Shown piece by piece: positions 1-8,871 of a stretch of DNA of 64,000 nucleotides. The stretch comes from Ensifer canadensis (GTDB lineage: Bacteria; Pseudomonadota; Alphaproteobacteria; Rhizobiales; Rhizobiaceae), in assembly GCF_017488845.2 (NCBI RefSeq), contig NZ_CP083370.1, positions 558,001 through 622,000 on the forward strand, in the 5' to 3' direction. A model generated the notes under the pieces. The model searched no databases, was not told where the DNA came from, and worked only from the letters and a program-made list of their open reading frames with translations. Position numbers and translations under genes: made by a program. Each line of letters opens with the position of its first letter. The first letter of the stretch is position 1.

Positions 1-1089
1 GAGGGCGAACTTGTCGAGCCCGGTGCCGGATGGCATGGCGGCGGTGACCGCAACGATCTTGTCGTCGAAACCGGCTTCCTGCGTCAGGGCTTCGGCGAAG
101 ACCGAGGTGTAGGCGGGCGCGTTCGGCTTTGCCTTGGCCTGCGCGCCGGTGATGACGTCGAACTTGTTGACGCCGTGATACTTGTCGGCAGCGGCTTCGG
201 CGGGCGGATAGCCCTTGCCCTTCTGCGTCACCACATGGATCAGCACCGGCCCCTTGGCGTTGTCGCGAACGTTGCGCAGTACCGGCAGCAGGTGCTCGAA
301 CGAGTGACCGTCGATCGGGCCGATATGATAGAAGCCCATTTCCTCGAACAGCGTGCCGCCGGTGACGTAGCCGCGGGCATGCTCGACCGCGCGGGTGATC
401 GCCCGGTCGACCGTCTTGCCGAGATAGGCCGTCAGTTTCTTGCCGACTTCGCGGATGCCCATGTAGGTGCGGCCGGAAGCGAGGCGCGCCAGATAGGCGC
501 TCATCGCGCCGGTCGGTGGCGCGATCGACATGTCGTTGTCGTTGAGGATGACGATCAGGCGGGCATCGAGCGCGCCCGCATTGTTGAGCGCTTCATAGGC
601 CATGCCGGCCGAAAGCGCACCGTCGCCGATGATGGCGATGACATTGCGGTTCTTGCCGTCGAGGTCGGCGGCGACAGCCATGCCGAGGCCGGCGGAAATC
701 GACGTCGAGGAGTGCGCGGCACCGAAGGGGTCGTATTCGCTTTCGGCGCGACGGGTGAAGCCGGACAGGCCGCCTTCCTGGCGCAAGGTGCGGATGCGAT
801 CGCGACGGCCGGTCAGAATCTTGTGCGGGTAGCACTGATGGCCGACGTCGAAGATCAGCCGGTCATGCGGCGTGTTGAATATCTTGTGGATGGCGATCGT
901 CAGCTCGACGACGCCGAGGCCCGCGCCGAGATGGCCACCGGTACGCGAGACCGCATCGATCATCTCTGCACGAACTTCGCCGGCAAGCTGCGGCAGATCC
1001 TTGTCGTCGATCTTCTTCAGATCGTCGGGAAAGGTCACCTTGTCGAGCAAGGGGGTTGCCGGCATCGGGTTCGTTGGCAGTTGTGTCAC
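1..1089 (-). CDS. dxs: 1-deoxy-D-xylulose-5-phosphate synthase, N-terminal 363 residues (runs off window edge)
   Basis: Thiamin-diphosphate enzyme that condenses pyruvate and glyceraldehyde 3-phosphate, the first committed step of the MEP isoprenoid pathway, which also feeds thiamin and pyridoxal synthesis. The reverse strand is open from a GTG at 1089 (product begins [18 protein letters not shown]) to base 1. Visible DXS hallmarks are the [15 protein letters not shown] segment and the ThDP motif [18 protein letters not shown] followed by NDNDMSI. The N-terminal half of a protein that is normally about 640 residues is present. The nearby ATG at 1096 is in another frame, so GTG is taken as the start. 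It lies downstream of the histone-deacetylase and xseB genes, with a pirin gene between. ispH, the last enzyme of the same pathway, is at 34.3 kb. Confidence 0.95.
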   Translation of the reverse strand, partial: MTQLPTNPMPATPLLDKVTFPDDLKKIDDKDLPQLAGEVRAEMIDAVSRTGGHLGAGLGVVELTIAIHKIFNTPHDRLIFDVGHQCYPHKILTGRRDRIRTLRQEGGLSGFTRRAESEYDPFGAAHSSTSISAGLGMAVAADLDGKNRNVIAIIGDGALSAGMAYEALNNAGALDARLIVILNDNDMSIAPPTGAMSAYLARLASGRTYMGIREVGKKLTAYLGKTVDRAITRAVEHARGYVTGGTLFEEMGFYHIGPIDGHSFEHLLPVLRNVRDNAKGPVLIHVVTQKGKGYPPAEAAADKYHGVNKFDVITGAQAKAKPNAPAYTSVFAEALTQEAGFDDKIVAVTAAMPSGTGLDKFAL

Positions 1090-1218
1090 GCTGCATGCCT
1101 CATGCGCACCGCACGGATCGGGTGCGCGATAGTTGGTGGTACCGTTAAAGCGGCTCTTTAGACGCAATTGTTGCTGAATGCAAAATTAGGCTTTCCTGCG
1201 TCGTTGTCCTAGACACTA

Positions 1219-1272
1219 CCGTATGATTCCCTGAATCGAAATCGATTTAAGGAAGCATGCGGCAACTGGAAG
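1219..1272. repeat. Partial RIME-like mosaic repeat (distal palindrome only)
   Basis: The stretch contains ATCGATTTAAGGAAGCATGC followed by a GCAACT tail. This is the same palindrome and flank seen in fuller form at 24504, 33807, 46489 and 62420. Only one arm and part of the other are conserved. It lies between dxs and the pirin gene. Confidence 0.6.
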
Positions 1273-1301
1273 CGGCAAGCGGTCGCGGTTGTTCGATGCC
1301 C

Positions 1302-2225
1302 TCAACCGGTGGGAAGGGGCACGAATTCCTCCTCGTCGCCGGGCACGATGTCGAAGCGGCCGGTGCGCCATTCTTCCTTGGCCTTCTCGATGCGGTCCTT
1401 TGACGATGACACGAAATTCCACCAGATGTGGCGGGCCGAGCCGAGTGCTGCGCCGCCGAACAGCATGACATGACAGCCGAGCGGACCGGCGGTGACGGTG
1501 ATTTCGTCGCCAGGCCGGAAGACCAGCAGCTGATTGTCGGCGAAGTGGTCGCCGGCGATGATCGCTTCGCCTGAGAGGATATAGATCGCACGCTCTTCCC
1601 AATTGGCGGCAAACGGCGCGCTTTTGCCGGGCGCGATGTTGAGGTCGACATAGATCGTGTCGGTAAAGACCGAGACCGGCGACTTCTGCCCTTCGAAGCT
1701 GCCGATCACCACCCGGGCATCTATGCCGCCGTCATTGAGCTGCGGCAGCATGTGCCGTTCGGTATGGTCGAAGATCGGGTCGATCTCTTCCTTGTGGTCG
1801 GGGAGCGCCAGCCAGGTCTGCAACCCGGAAACCGAGCGTTCATGCCCGCGCTGGTTTTCCGGTGAACGCTCGGAGTGAACGATGCCGCGGCCGGCGGTCA
1901 TCAGGTTCACGTCGCCGGGGCGGATGACCATTTCGGTGCCGAGGCTGTCGCGATGCTTGATTTCGCCGTCGAACAGATAGGTCACGGTCGAAAGGCCGAT
2001 ATGCGGATGCGGCCGAACGTCGATCGCCTCGCCGGCACGCAACAGCGCCGGTCCCATCCGGTCGAAGAAGATGAACGGCCCGACAAGCCGCCGCTTCGCT
2101 GTCGGTAGTGCGCGGCGAACCTGCAATCCGCCGATGTCGCTGGTGCGCGGGATGATCAGGTGTTCGATGGCGTCGCAGGCGGGCTTGTCGCCGGCGAGCG
2201 GGTCGGGGCCTGGAAAGAAGGACAT
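1302..2225 (-). CDS. Pirin family protein
   Basis: Bicupin protein of 307 residues, the usual pirin length. The N-terminal half carries the pirin signature region RPHPHIGLSTVTYLFDGE followed by HRDSLG and the GRGIVHSER segment. These supply the His/Glu metal ligands of the first cupin barrel (two His in HPHIG, His in IVHSE). The C-terminal cupin (about 190-290) is less conserved, as usual. Family members are nonheme-iron proteins; some have quercetin 2,3-dioxygenase activity and others act as redox-sensitive cofactors, so the substrate is unknown. It is inserted between xseB and dxs on the same strand, preceded by a strong inverted repeat at 2257-2294 that suggests its own transcription unit. 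Confidence 0.9.
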   Translation of the reverse strand: MSFFPGPDPLAGDKPACDAIEHLIIPRTSDIGGLQVRRALPTAKRRLVGPFIFFDRMGPALLRAGEAIDVRPHPHIGLSTVTYLFDGEIKHRDSLGTEMVIRPGDVNLMTAGRGIVHSERSPENQRGHERSVSGLQTWLALPDHKEEIDPIFDHTERHMLPQLNDGGIDARVVIGSFEGQKSPVSVFTDTIYVDLNIAPGKSAPFAANWEERAIYILSGEAIIAGDHFADNQLLVFRPGDEITVTAGPLGCHVMLFGGAALGSARHIWWNFVSSSKDRIEKAKEEWRTGRFDIVPGDEEEFVPLPTG

Positions 2226-2256
2226 GGTGCACGCTCCCGTTGTTCGTATGGTCTGA

Positions 2257-2294
2257 GCCTAGCGCCTAACGCACGTTGCGGGTAGGCGCTAGGC
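2257..2294. repeat. 12-bp perfect inverted repeat upstream of pirin gene
   Basis: Arms GCCTAGCGCCTA (2257-2268) and TAGGCGCTAGGC (2283-2294) are perfectly complementary around a 14-nt loop. No T-run follows on either strand, so it is not a typical intrinsic terminator. It sits 32 bp before the pirin start codon and after the xseB stop, so it may be a terminator-like hairpin for xseB or an operator. Confidence 0.7.
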
Positions 2295-2335
2295 GAAGAC
2301 GCAGCGTTTCCGGACGTTGACCAATCCCCCGTCGT

Positions 2336-2587
2336 TTACTCCGCGTCGAGCGGTTCCACGCCCTGCGGCTTGCCGGCACGGTCGAGCCTGATTTTTTCGA
2401 TCCGGTCTTCGGCAGCCTTCAACAGCGCCTCGCAGTGCTTCTTCAGCGCTTCGCCGCGCTCATAGATCTCGATCGACTTGTCGAGCGCGACGTCGCCGCG
2501 TTCCAGTGCCGAGACGATGCGCTCCAGCTCTTCGACGGCTTGCTCGAAGGAGAGGGCCGAAACGTCCGGTTGCGTGGTGGTGGTCAT
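2336..2587 (-). CDS. xseB: Exodeoxyribonuclease VII small subunit
   Basis: Small subunit (83 residues) of the nuclease that degrades single-stranded DNA into acid-insoluble oligonucleotides together with XseA. XseA is not in this window. The conserved XseB helical core is plain: [21 protein letters not shown], then [19 protein letters not shown] and a short A-rich helix. It starts 2 bp after the stop of the histone-deacetylase-family gene and so is translationally linked to it. This pairing upstream of dxs is typical of rhizobia. In other lineages xseB is usually next to ispA and dxs. Confidence 0.95.
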   Translation of the reverse strand: MTTTTQPDVSALSFEQAVEELERIVSALERGDVALDKSIEIYERGEALKKHCEALLKAAEDRIEKIRLDRAGKPQGVEPLDAE

Positions 2588-2589
2588 GG

Positions 2590-3519
2590 TTACCCTCTCA
2601 TCAATCTCAAAATATGCATGCCGGCCGACTCGGCCAGTCCCTGCAGGTCATAGCCGCCCTCGAGCAGGCTGACCATGCGGTTGCCGGCGCTGCGGTCGGC
2701 GATCTCGTGCAGGCGGCCCGTCGCCCAGTCGAAGTCCTCGGCGACAAGGTTGATCTGCGCCAGCGGATCGCGGTAGTGGGCATCGAAGCCGGCCGAGATC
2801 AGGATGAAATCCGGCCGGAAGTTCGTCAGCGCCGACAGCACACGAGAGCGGAACGCCTCGCGAAAATGCTCGCTGCCGGCATTGGGCGAGAGCGGCGCGT
2901 TGACGATGTTGCCTTTCACGCCGGTTTCGTCCTTGGCCCCGGTGCCGGGATAAAGCGGCATCTGATGAGTGGAGCAGAAAAGCACCGACGGATCGTCCCA
3001 GAAGATGTCCTGAGTGCCGTTGCCGTGGTGCACGTCCCAGTCGACGATCGCCACGCGCTCTGCCCCATGCGCCACCTGTGCGTGGCGGGCGGCAATCGCG
3101 ACGGTGTTGAAGAAGCAGAAGCCCATGGCCTTGTTCTTCTCGGCGTGGTGGCCGGGCGGACGCGCCGCGACGAAAGCGTTGTCGGCCTTGCCCGTGAAAA
3201 CTGCATCGACCGCCTCAACCGCACCGCCGATGCCGGTCAATGCCGCCTCGAGGCTGAACGGGCTGGCATAGGTGTCAGCTTCCAGATTGGCGATGCCCTC
3301 TTCGGGGATGGCGCGCTTGACGGTGCGCAGATGCTCCTCCGGATGGGCGAGCAGCACCAGGTCTTCGCTCGCCTTCGTCGCCTTTATGCGCTTGAGGTCG
3401 GCGAAATTCGGGTGCTCGAGCGCAAGGTTCAGCGCTTTCAGCCGGTCCGGCCTTTCAGGGTGACCTTCCGGAACCTCGTGTTCCAGGAAGATCGGATTTT
3501 CATAGAGCAGCGTGGTCAT
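2590..3519 (-). CDS. Histone deacetylase family protein (acetylpolyamine amidohydrolase-like)
   Basis: Zinc-dependent deacetylase of the class II HDAC/acetoin-utilisation fold, 309 residues. Catalytic motifs are intact: the general-base His pair in [10 protein letters not shown] (H124, H125), zinc ligands in [13 protein letters not shown] (D162, H164), the third ligand in SAGFDAH (near residue 248), and SLLEGGYD near the C-terminus. Bacterial members remove acetyl or larger acyl groups from polyamines or other small amides; the substrate here cannot be read from sequence. First gene of an apparent unit with xseB, which starts 2 bp after its stop. Confidence 0.9.
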   Translation of the reverse strand: MTTLLYENPIFLEHEVPEGHPERPDRLKALNLALEHPNFADLKRIKATKASEDLVLLAHPEEHLRTVKRAIPEEGIANLEADTYASPFSLEAALTGIGGAVEAVDAVFTGKADNAFVAARPPGHHAEKNKAMGFCFFNTVAIAARHAQVAHGAERVAIVDWDVHHGNGTQDIFWDDPSVLFCSTHQMPLYPGTGAKDETGVKGNIVNAPLSPNAGSEHFREAFRSRVLSALTNFRPDFILISAGFDAHYRDPLAQINLVAEDFDWATGRLHEIADRSAGNRMVSLLEGGYDLQGLAESAGMHILRLMRG

Positions 3520-3582
3520 GCGCCGAAACTAGTGCTCCAACCTGCCAACGTCCATGGCGCGCCCAAGCGAAAGCACTGATTT

Positions 3583-4557
3583 TCAACAGCGCGTATCAAG
3601 CAGCAGCTTGCCGTCGCGGCGAGGATCCGCCTGATGCGCCAAGGCCTCATCCAGGCAACTGAGCGGGTAGGTTTGCGCAATCCGGCTTGAGAAAAGCCCG
3701 GTGCGCAGACCGGCAAAACTCTGCGCAAAAGCCGCTTCGATCGCTGGCCGACCGGCGGCGTGCACCCAGGTTCTCAGCCACAGAAAGGAGAAGCGTACAT
3801 CCGGCCGAGCCTGGATTGCCGGTATCGGCACGGGCACACCGCTAAGCGCGCCATACTGGATGAATGCGGCGCCGAGCTGGAGCGTCTGGCCGATGAGCTC
3901 GCCGGCAAACGGGCCGCCGACCGCGTCGACAATGGCGTCGAAGGCAAGGCCCGAAGGGATATGCCCTTTATCGGCGATGACGATTTTGCCGGGTGTGTCG
4001 GACGCAAGCCGCTCGGCGCTGCGTTGGCTGCGCACGATCCCTATCGGTTTTGCGCCTTCGCCCGACATGAGCTTCAGCAGCATGCCGCCGATGGCCGAAC
4101 CCGCTGCGGTCACGCCGATTCTCTGGCCGTTCACCGATCCGAAATGGGACTTGAGCGCTTCGATGAGCCGGATCGTCGTCAGCGGGTTGACGTAGCTGGT
4201 GGCCGCCTGGCGGTCGTCGATATCGTCAGGCACGGCAAAGCACCATTCGGCCGGCCGTACCAGATATTGCTGCCAAAGGCCGCTTGCGCCGATCGGGATC
4301 ACGCGATCGCCGGGCTTCAAGGTCGTAACGCCAGCGCCGATGCGGTTGACGGTGCCGACGCCCTCGAAGCCGGGCACGAAGGGCAGGGTCGTCCGGGCAC
4401 TATAGGCGCCGGTGACGGGAATGAGGTCGGAGGGATTGATGGCCGACAGGGAGAGCGCGATCTCGACCCCGCCGTGCCCCGGCGGGATTCGCTCGGCATC
4501 GACGAGCGCAATCACTTGTCGCGGATCGCCGAACTGGCTAACGAGGGTGGAGCGCAT
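3583..4557 (-). CDS. MDR-family zinc-type alcohol dehydrogenase / quinone or enoyl reductase-like
   Basis: Medium-chain NADPH-dependent reductase of 324 residues. The GroES-like N-terminal half (INPSDLIPVTGAY, FVPGFEGVGTV) is followed by a Rossmann half starting near GVTAAGSAIG. The catalytic-zinc Cys/His pair of true alcohol dehydrogenases is absent, which places it with the zinc-free quinone-oxidoreductase/MECR-like branch. ATG 4557 (MRSTLVSQFGD) was chosen because longer versions would run into the divergent thioesterase. The two starts are only 16 bp apart, so promoters and ribosome sites overlap the neighbouring gene. Substrate unknown. Confidence 0.85.
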   Translation of the reverse strand: MRSTLVSQFGDPRQVIALVDAERIPPGHGGVEIALSLSAINPSDLIPVTGAYSARTTLPFVPGFEGVGTVNRIGAGVTTLKPGDRVIPIGASGLWQQYLVRPAEWCFAVPDDIDDRQAATSYVNPLTTIRLIEALKSHFGSVNGQRIGVTAAGSAIGGMLLKLMSGEGAKPIGIVRSQRSAERLASDTPGKIVIADKGHIPSGLAFDAIVDAVGGPFAGELIGQTLQLGAAFIQYGALSGVPVPIPAIQARPDVRFSFLWLRTWVHAAGRPAIEAAFAQSFAGLRTGLFSSRIAQTYPLSCLDEALAHQADPRRDGKLLLDTRC

Positions 4558-4573
4558 TCTAAGAGGACCTCGC

Positions 4574-4975
4574 ATGGACGGCAGGGAGCGGGAAAACGTC
4601 ACGGAAATCCGCATTCCGTTTCGCGATATAGACATGCATGGCCACATGCACAATGCCGCCTACTATGCCCATGCCGAAGCGGCACTTTCCCAACTCTGGC
4701 GGCACCGGCCGTCGGTCGTCCATGAGCCTGCCTATCTCGTTCGCCGCTCGGCCTGTGTCTTCCATCGCGGCCTGCGCTATGACGAGCCGGCGCGCTTCAT
4801 CGTTACTGTCGCCAAGATCGGCGGAAGCTCGGTGAGCTTTGCCGTGCGCGTCGAGGCGGCCGGCCAGCTTGCGGCAGAACTCGAGATTGTCTGGGTTGCC
4901 GTCGATCGCGAACGGCACACGCCGCTGCCGGTGCCGGCCGCAACGCGCGAATGGCTCGGCAGCTACATTCTCTGA
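4574..4975 (+). CDS. Acyl-CoA thioesterase, hotdog fold (4-hydroxybenzoyl-CoA thioesterase/FadM type)
   Basis: Single hotdog domain of 133 residues, the usual size. It begins IRIPFRDIDMHGHMHNAAYY, matching the YRDTDxxGHVNNxxY consensus in which the second Asp is catalytic. The start is the ATG at 4574, close to a GAGGACC stretch. It is transcribed divergently from the MDR reductase and runs convergently into the thiolase gene with 12 bp between stops. Expected to hydrolyse acyl-CoA esters in the cytoplasm. Its place beside an acyl-CoA ligase/thiolase operon may be functional, but it is on the opposite strand. Confidence 0.88.
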   Translation: MDGRERENVTEIRIPFRDIDMHGHMHNAAYYAHAEAALSQLWRHRPSVVHEPAYLVRRSACVFHRGLRYDEPARFIVTVAKIGGSSVSFAVRVEAAGQLAAELEIVWVAVDRERHTPLPVPAATREWLGSYIL

Positions 4976-4987
4976 ACCATCACGAAC

Positions 4988-6184
4988 CTATTCGGTAGGC
5001 CGCAGGCTGCGGAACAGCGCGACGCCGCCCATGCCGCCGCCGATGCCCATCATCGCCAGTGCCTGCGTTTCGCGCGGGACTGCCAGCATCTGCGTGAACA
5101 GCCGCACCACGAGGATCGCGCCGGATGCGCCATAGGGATGGCCGAGGGCGATGGCACCGCCGTCGAGATTGACCCGTTCCGGCGAAATATCGAGTTGATC
5201 TAGGCTGCCGAGCACCTGCGAGGCGAAGGCCTCGTTGAATTCGATGAAATCAATCGCATCGACATCAAGCGCCGGATTGCGCGCTTTCAGTTTTTCCATC
5301 GCCGGCACCGGGCCGAGCCCGAGCAGATCGGGATGCACACCGGCGGTCGTCGCATCGATGAATTCGAGCGCAAAGGAAAGCCCCAGGCGTCGCGCTTCGG
5401 CAAGGCTGGTCACCAGAACCATCGCTGCGCCGTCGTTGATCGGGCAGGCATTTCCGGCGGTCACCGTGCCGTCCTGGACGAAGACGGGTTTCAGCCGCTG
5501 CAGGGTTTCGAGCGATGCATTGGCGCGCGGGCATTCGTCGGCCTCGACGATCCCCGCAGTCGTTTCGATCGGTACGATCTCGCGCGTAAACCGGCCCGCG
5601 CCCTGGGCGGCGACGGCGCGTCGCTGGCTTTCGAGCGCAAACGCATCCTGTCTTTCGCGGGAAATGCTGCAGGCTGTGGCGACGTTTTCGGCGGCAACGC
5701 CCATGTCAGGGTCACCGATCTCGTCCGGTGCCATGCGCGAACGCTTGATCGGTTGAGGCTCTTCGCCAGGGGTCGTCGGCGGCCTCAGGCGAATATGGGC
5801 GCGACTGGCGCTTTCGGTGCCGCCGGCAAGGTAGAAGCGACCGGCGCCCGACTGGATGAGACGGGCGGCAAGGGTGATGGCCTCGAGCCCGGCGCCGCAC
5901 TGCCGGTCAATGGTCAGGCCGGGTGTCGATACCGGAAGTCCGGCCTCAAGTGCCGCCAGCCGTCCAAGGTTGCCGGCGCAGTTGGCGGCATTGCCGAGGA
6001 TGACGTCATCGAGCGCCTCCGCCGCCAGGCCGACATCGGCGAGGATGCGGGTGATCAACGGCGCAGCGAGCCGTGCCGGCTCGACCTCCGCGAGCACGCC
6101 GCGCACGCGCCCAACAGGCGTACGCAGGGCCGCCACGATCACCGGTGTGCGCGATGGGTCAGACGAAGGGCTCAAGGGCGTCAT
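4988..6184 (-). CDS. Thiolase family protein with the second catalytic Cys replaced by Gly
   Basis: 398-residue thiolase fold. The acyl-accepting Cys is present in IDRQCGAGLEA (C96), as are the NEAFA motif and the GHPYGASG histidine (H349). The C-terminal motif normally read as CIGGGMG is GIGGGMG here (G380, codon GGC), so the cysteine that activates the second acetyl-CoA is missing. ATG 6184 is preferred over TTG 6196; either overlaps the upstream ligase gene by 26 nt or more. Last gene of the bioM-bioN-bioY-ligase-thiolase operon. It may keep partial thiolysis activity or use a different second substrate; true acetoacetyl-CoA synthesis is doubtful. Confidence 0.9.
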   Translation of the reverse strand: MTPLSPSSDPSRTPVIVAALRTPVGRVRGVLAEVEPARLAAPLITRILADVGLAAEALDDVILGNAANCAGNLGRLAALEAGLPVSTPGLTIDRQCGAGLEAITLAARLIQSGAGRFYLAGGTESASRAHIRLRPPTTPGEEPQPIKRSRMAPDEIGDPDMGVAAENVATACSISRERQDAFALESQRRAVAAQGAGRFTREIVPIETTAGIVEADECPRANASLETLQRLKPVFVQDGTVTAGNACPINDGAAMVLVTSLAEARRLGLSFALEFIDATTAGVHPDLLGLGPVPAMEKLKARNPALDVDAIDFIEFNEAFASQVLGSLDQLDISPERVNLDGGAIALGHPYGASGAILVVRLFTQMLAVPRETQALAMMGIGGGMGGVALFRSLRPTE

Positions 6185-7661
6185 GTCCGTCCACAATCCA
6201 TTGCTTGAGAGTCCCGGCGGCCACCTTACCAGATTGCGTCATCGGTAAGGTATGGCAAAGCCAGATCCGTCGTGGATGTTTATAGCGCGGCAGATGGCTG
6301 TCGAGATGACGGTCGAGCGCCGCTCGGTCGATTGTTGCACCATTCGGCTCGATGACGGCGACGAGTTCGCTGCCGAGATCGGGATGGTCCAGTCCGAGAA
6401 CGAACGCCGCATGCACATCGGCATGCCCGACAAGCGTCGCCTCGACCTCCTGCGGATAGATGTTGTTGCCGCCGGAAAGCACCATGCCGCCGGAGCGCCC
6501 GACGAGATGCAGCGTGCCGTCGGCACTAAGGAATCCGAGGTCGCCGACGGTTGCGAGCCTGCCGACACGCCTGAGGCCCGCACCATCTCCGGTGCCGATA
6601 TAGCCGCTCGAAATCAGGTCGCTGTTGACGAAGATCGTGCCGGCTTCGCCTGACGGTAGCGGCTTTTCGCTCTCGTCGAGCACGATTAGGCCGACACCGG
6701 GAAAGGCGCGTCCGACGGCGGTCGCCGATGCTGTGTCGCCGGGACCGGCAACGCTGATGAAGCCGAGTTCGGATGCTCCGTAATACTCGACGATGTCAGC
6801 TTGCGAAAACGGTGTCGCAGCGGCTGCGCGATCGGCGGGTGTCAGCTTGGCGCCGGCAACGGTGATCTTCTGCACCGACGCCAATGCCGCATGGGAAGGC
6901 GATGCGCAGAGCCGCCTCAGCATCGTCGGTACCAGCACGAGCCGTCTGACATCCTGCGAGGCGATGGTCTCGGACGCACGCGCCGCATCGAAATGCGCCA
7001 TGCCGACGAATTCGGCGCCGGCAACAAGCGTTTCGGCGAACGCATAGAGCGTCAGCCCATGGGCGAGCGGGCCGGGGGCGAAGGTGCGCGTGTCGCTGTT
7101 AATGCCAAAAAAATCCTGGCCCATCTTCAGGCTGCGCCGCCAGGACCCGCGATCGCGCACGATCGCTTTCGGCATGCCCGTGGTACCGGAAGTGAAGACG
7201 ACGAGAAACGGCTCGTCATCGGCGCCGATGGCGATCGGCGTCATGTCTTCGTCTGAACCGGCGGCGAAAAGCAGGCTTTGACCGGAAGCGGTCGCATCGA
7301 GCCGCAGCCCCTCGCCGTCGGCGCGAACCGTGATGTCGGGGCGCAATTGCTCACGCATTGCCGCCCGCGTTGTCTCCGGCAGATGTGGGTCGATCAAAAC
7401 AACGCAATGCCCGCCTGATGTTGCGGCGACGAATGCGGCAGCGAAAAGGGGATGGTTGCCGATCTCCAGTGCGATCAGCTTTGTGGTGGCGGGCAGGACG
7501 TTTTTATTCCCGGTGTCTGCCGTCAATCTCCCGAACGCGGAAACGAGCTGGCCGGCGCAAAGCGCAAGCTCCCGGAATGTGAAAACCCGGCCTTCCATGC
7601 GGAAGGCCGGGACTTGCGGGATTTGTTCCGCGTGGCGCGCAATGGCGGCGGCAAACGGCAT
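6159..7661 (-). CDS. Acyl-CoA ligase (AMP-dependent synthetase, ANL superfamily) linked to biotin transporter
   Basis: 500-residue adenylate-forming enzyme. Visible motifs are the P-loop VVFTSGTTGMPKAIV, the adenine-binding VEYYGASELG, the hinge-region aspartate in ATVGDLGFL, and the A10-like lysine in LPMTQSGKVAAGTL. It activates a carboxylic acid as acyl-AMP and then acyl-CoA; the acid is not identifiable from sequence. ATG 7661 lies 4 bp after the bioY stop, so it is almost certainly co-transcribed and coupled with the biotin importer. The context suggests a biotin-related acid (biotin, dethiobiotin, pimelate) or a fatty acid. This is inference only. Confidence 0.88.
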   Translation of the reverse strand: MPFAAAIARHAEQIPQVPAFRMEGRVFTFRELALCAGQLVSAFGRLTADTGNKNVLPATTKLIALEIGNHPLFAAAFVAATSGGHCVVLIDPHLPETTRAAMREQLRPDITVRADGEGLRLDATASGQSLLFAAGSDEDMTPIAIGADDEPFLVVFTSGTTGMPKAIVRDRGSWRRSLKMGQDFFGINSDTRTFAPGPLAHGLTLYAFAETLVAGAEFVGMAHFDAARASETIASQDVRRLVLVPTMLRRLCASPSHAALASVQKITVAGAKLTPADRAAAATPFSQADIVEYYGASELGFISVAGPGDTASATAVGRAFPGVGLIVLDESEKPLPSGEAGTIFVNSDLISSGYIGTGDGAGLRRVGRLATVGDLGFLSADGTLHLVGRSGGMVLSGGNNIYPQEVEATLVGHADVHAAFVLGLDHPDLGSELVAVIEPNGATIDRAALDRHLDSHLPRYKHPRRIWLCHTLPMTQSGKVAAGTLKQWIVDGHDALEPFV

Positions 7662-7665
7662 CGGT

Positions 7666-8229
7666 TCAGGCGCGAACCGGCAGCAGCGGATAGCCGGCGA
7701 AGACGGCGCGTGCGGCAAGCGTCGCGATGGCGGCCTTCAGCAGGTCGCCGGGAAGGAATGCGAGCGAACCGGTGGCAACCGCGAGCAGCGGCGTGCCGGT
7801 GACGGCCGATACCCAGGGCATGCCGATCGCATAGAGCACGACGATGCCGCCGATTACCGAGGCGAGGAAGAAGCCGACGAACTGGTGCAGTTCAGCCTGG
7901 CCTTCCCGGACGAAGCGCTGCGCGATCAGGCCGGTGACGAAGGTGGCAACGACCCAGCCGAGAATGAAGCCGCCAGACGGGCCGGCAAAGACGGCGAGAC
8001 CGCCACGACCGCCTGATAGCACCGGCAGACCAATGGCGACGAGCAGAATGAAGAGCAGGAAGGCGAAAGCGCCGCGCTTGGCGCCGAGAATGCAGCCGGC
8101 GAGCATCACGCCCATGGACTGCGCGGTGATCGGCACGGGAATGAAGCCGAGCGTGATCGGCGGAATGAGGCCGAGCACGACGACGATCGCGGCAAAGAGG
8201 GCGATAAGGACGAGATCTCTGGTGTTCAT
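7666..8229 (-). CDS. bioY: Biotin transporter substrate-binding component BioY
   Basis: S-component of an energy-coupling-factor importer, 187 residues with about six membrane helices. BioY signatures seen are VPITAQSMGVMLAGCILG, GRGGLAVFAGPSGGFILGW and the C-terminal FLPGDLLKAAIA. It binds biotin in the cytoplasmic membrane. It follows bioM and bioN (36 bp after the bioN stop) and precedes an acyl-CoA ligase by 4 bp. A second bioY is at 49754. No TTATCTATAA-type BioR box was seen in front of this operon, unlike the second copy. Confidence 0.95.
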   Translation of the reverse strand: MNTRDLVLIALFAAIVVVLGLIPPITLGFIPVPITAQSMGVMLAGCILGAKRGAFAFLLFILLVAIGLPVLSGGRGGLAVFAGPSGGFILGWVVATFVTGLIAQRFVREGQAELHQFVGFFLASVIGGIVVLYAIGMPWVSAVTGTPLLAVATGSLAFLPGDLLKAAIATLAARAVFAGYPLLPVRA

Positions 8230-8265
8230 GCTGTTCCGGTTCCTTGCTTATTAGGATGCGCGAAT

Positions 8266-8871
8266 TTATTGACGGCGAAAACCACGCGCGTCAATCGCCG
8301 CGGCGATCGTATCCGCATCTTTGAGCGTCAGGATGATCAGTGGTCCGATGATCGTCAACGGTCGCACCGGCAGCCCACGCGCCCGGTGTGCTTCGCGAAT
8401 GGCCTGATAGCGCGTGAAAATGTCTGGCACAAAGCGCAGGACGAGCCCAAGCGCCAGGCTGACATCGGCAGCGCGCACCCAGCCCAGGCGTTCGAAGGGC
8501 GTCAGCAGCACCGTGATCTCGTCCATGAAGCCGCCGATCGTCGTCGTTGCGGTCACGGCAGCGGCGAAAAGCACCAGGGCCATCAGGCGCAGGGTCAAGA
8601 CGGCGACTTCGTTCAAGGGGAGAAGGAAGAGGTTCACGGCCGCGAGAAAGAAGATCGTGAAGAAGACGAAGCCGACGCGTTTCAGCGCTTCGCGCCAGGA
8701 AAGGCCGACCGAGAGATAGAGCCCGCCGGAAATCACAAAGGCGATCAGCTGCACGACGAGCGAGCTGGTGAGGAAAAGCAGGATGCTGAGCGCCACCAGT
8801 GCCAAAAGCTTCGCACGCACCGGCAGCCGGTGCAGCCAGCTGTTGCCCTCGATGTGCAGGCTCGTCAGCAT
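8266..8871 (-). CDS. bioN: ECF transporter transmembrane component BioN (EcfT)
   Basis: 201-residue integral membrane protein that couples the ATPase to BioY. Hydrophobic helices are seen at about 25-75 and 80-105. The two Ala-Arg-Gly coupling motifs typical of EcfT are present: AHRARGL (about 165) and AIDARGFRR at the extreme C-terminus. Its start overlaps the bioM coding end by 7 bp. At 201 residues it is shorter than classical EcfT proteins, as is usual for rhizobial BioN. Confidence 0.93.
   Translation of the reverse strand: MLTSLHIEGNSWLHRLPVRAKLLALVALSILLFLTSSLVVQLIAFVISGGLYLSVGLSWREALKRVGFVFFTIFFLAAVNLFLLPLNEVAVLTLRLMALVLFAAAVTATTTIGGFMDEITVLLTPFERLGWVRAADVSLALGLVLRFVPDIFTRYQAIREAHRARGLPVRPLTIIGPLIILTLKDADTIAAAIDARGFRRQ

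Noticed and set aside
175-1161. Plus-strand 328-residue ORF
   Set aside because: It is antisense to dxs, whose reverse-strand frame has clear ThDP motifs; the plus frame is rich in Arg/Ala/Asp with no domain.
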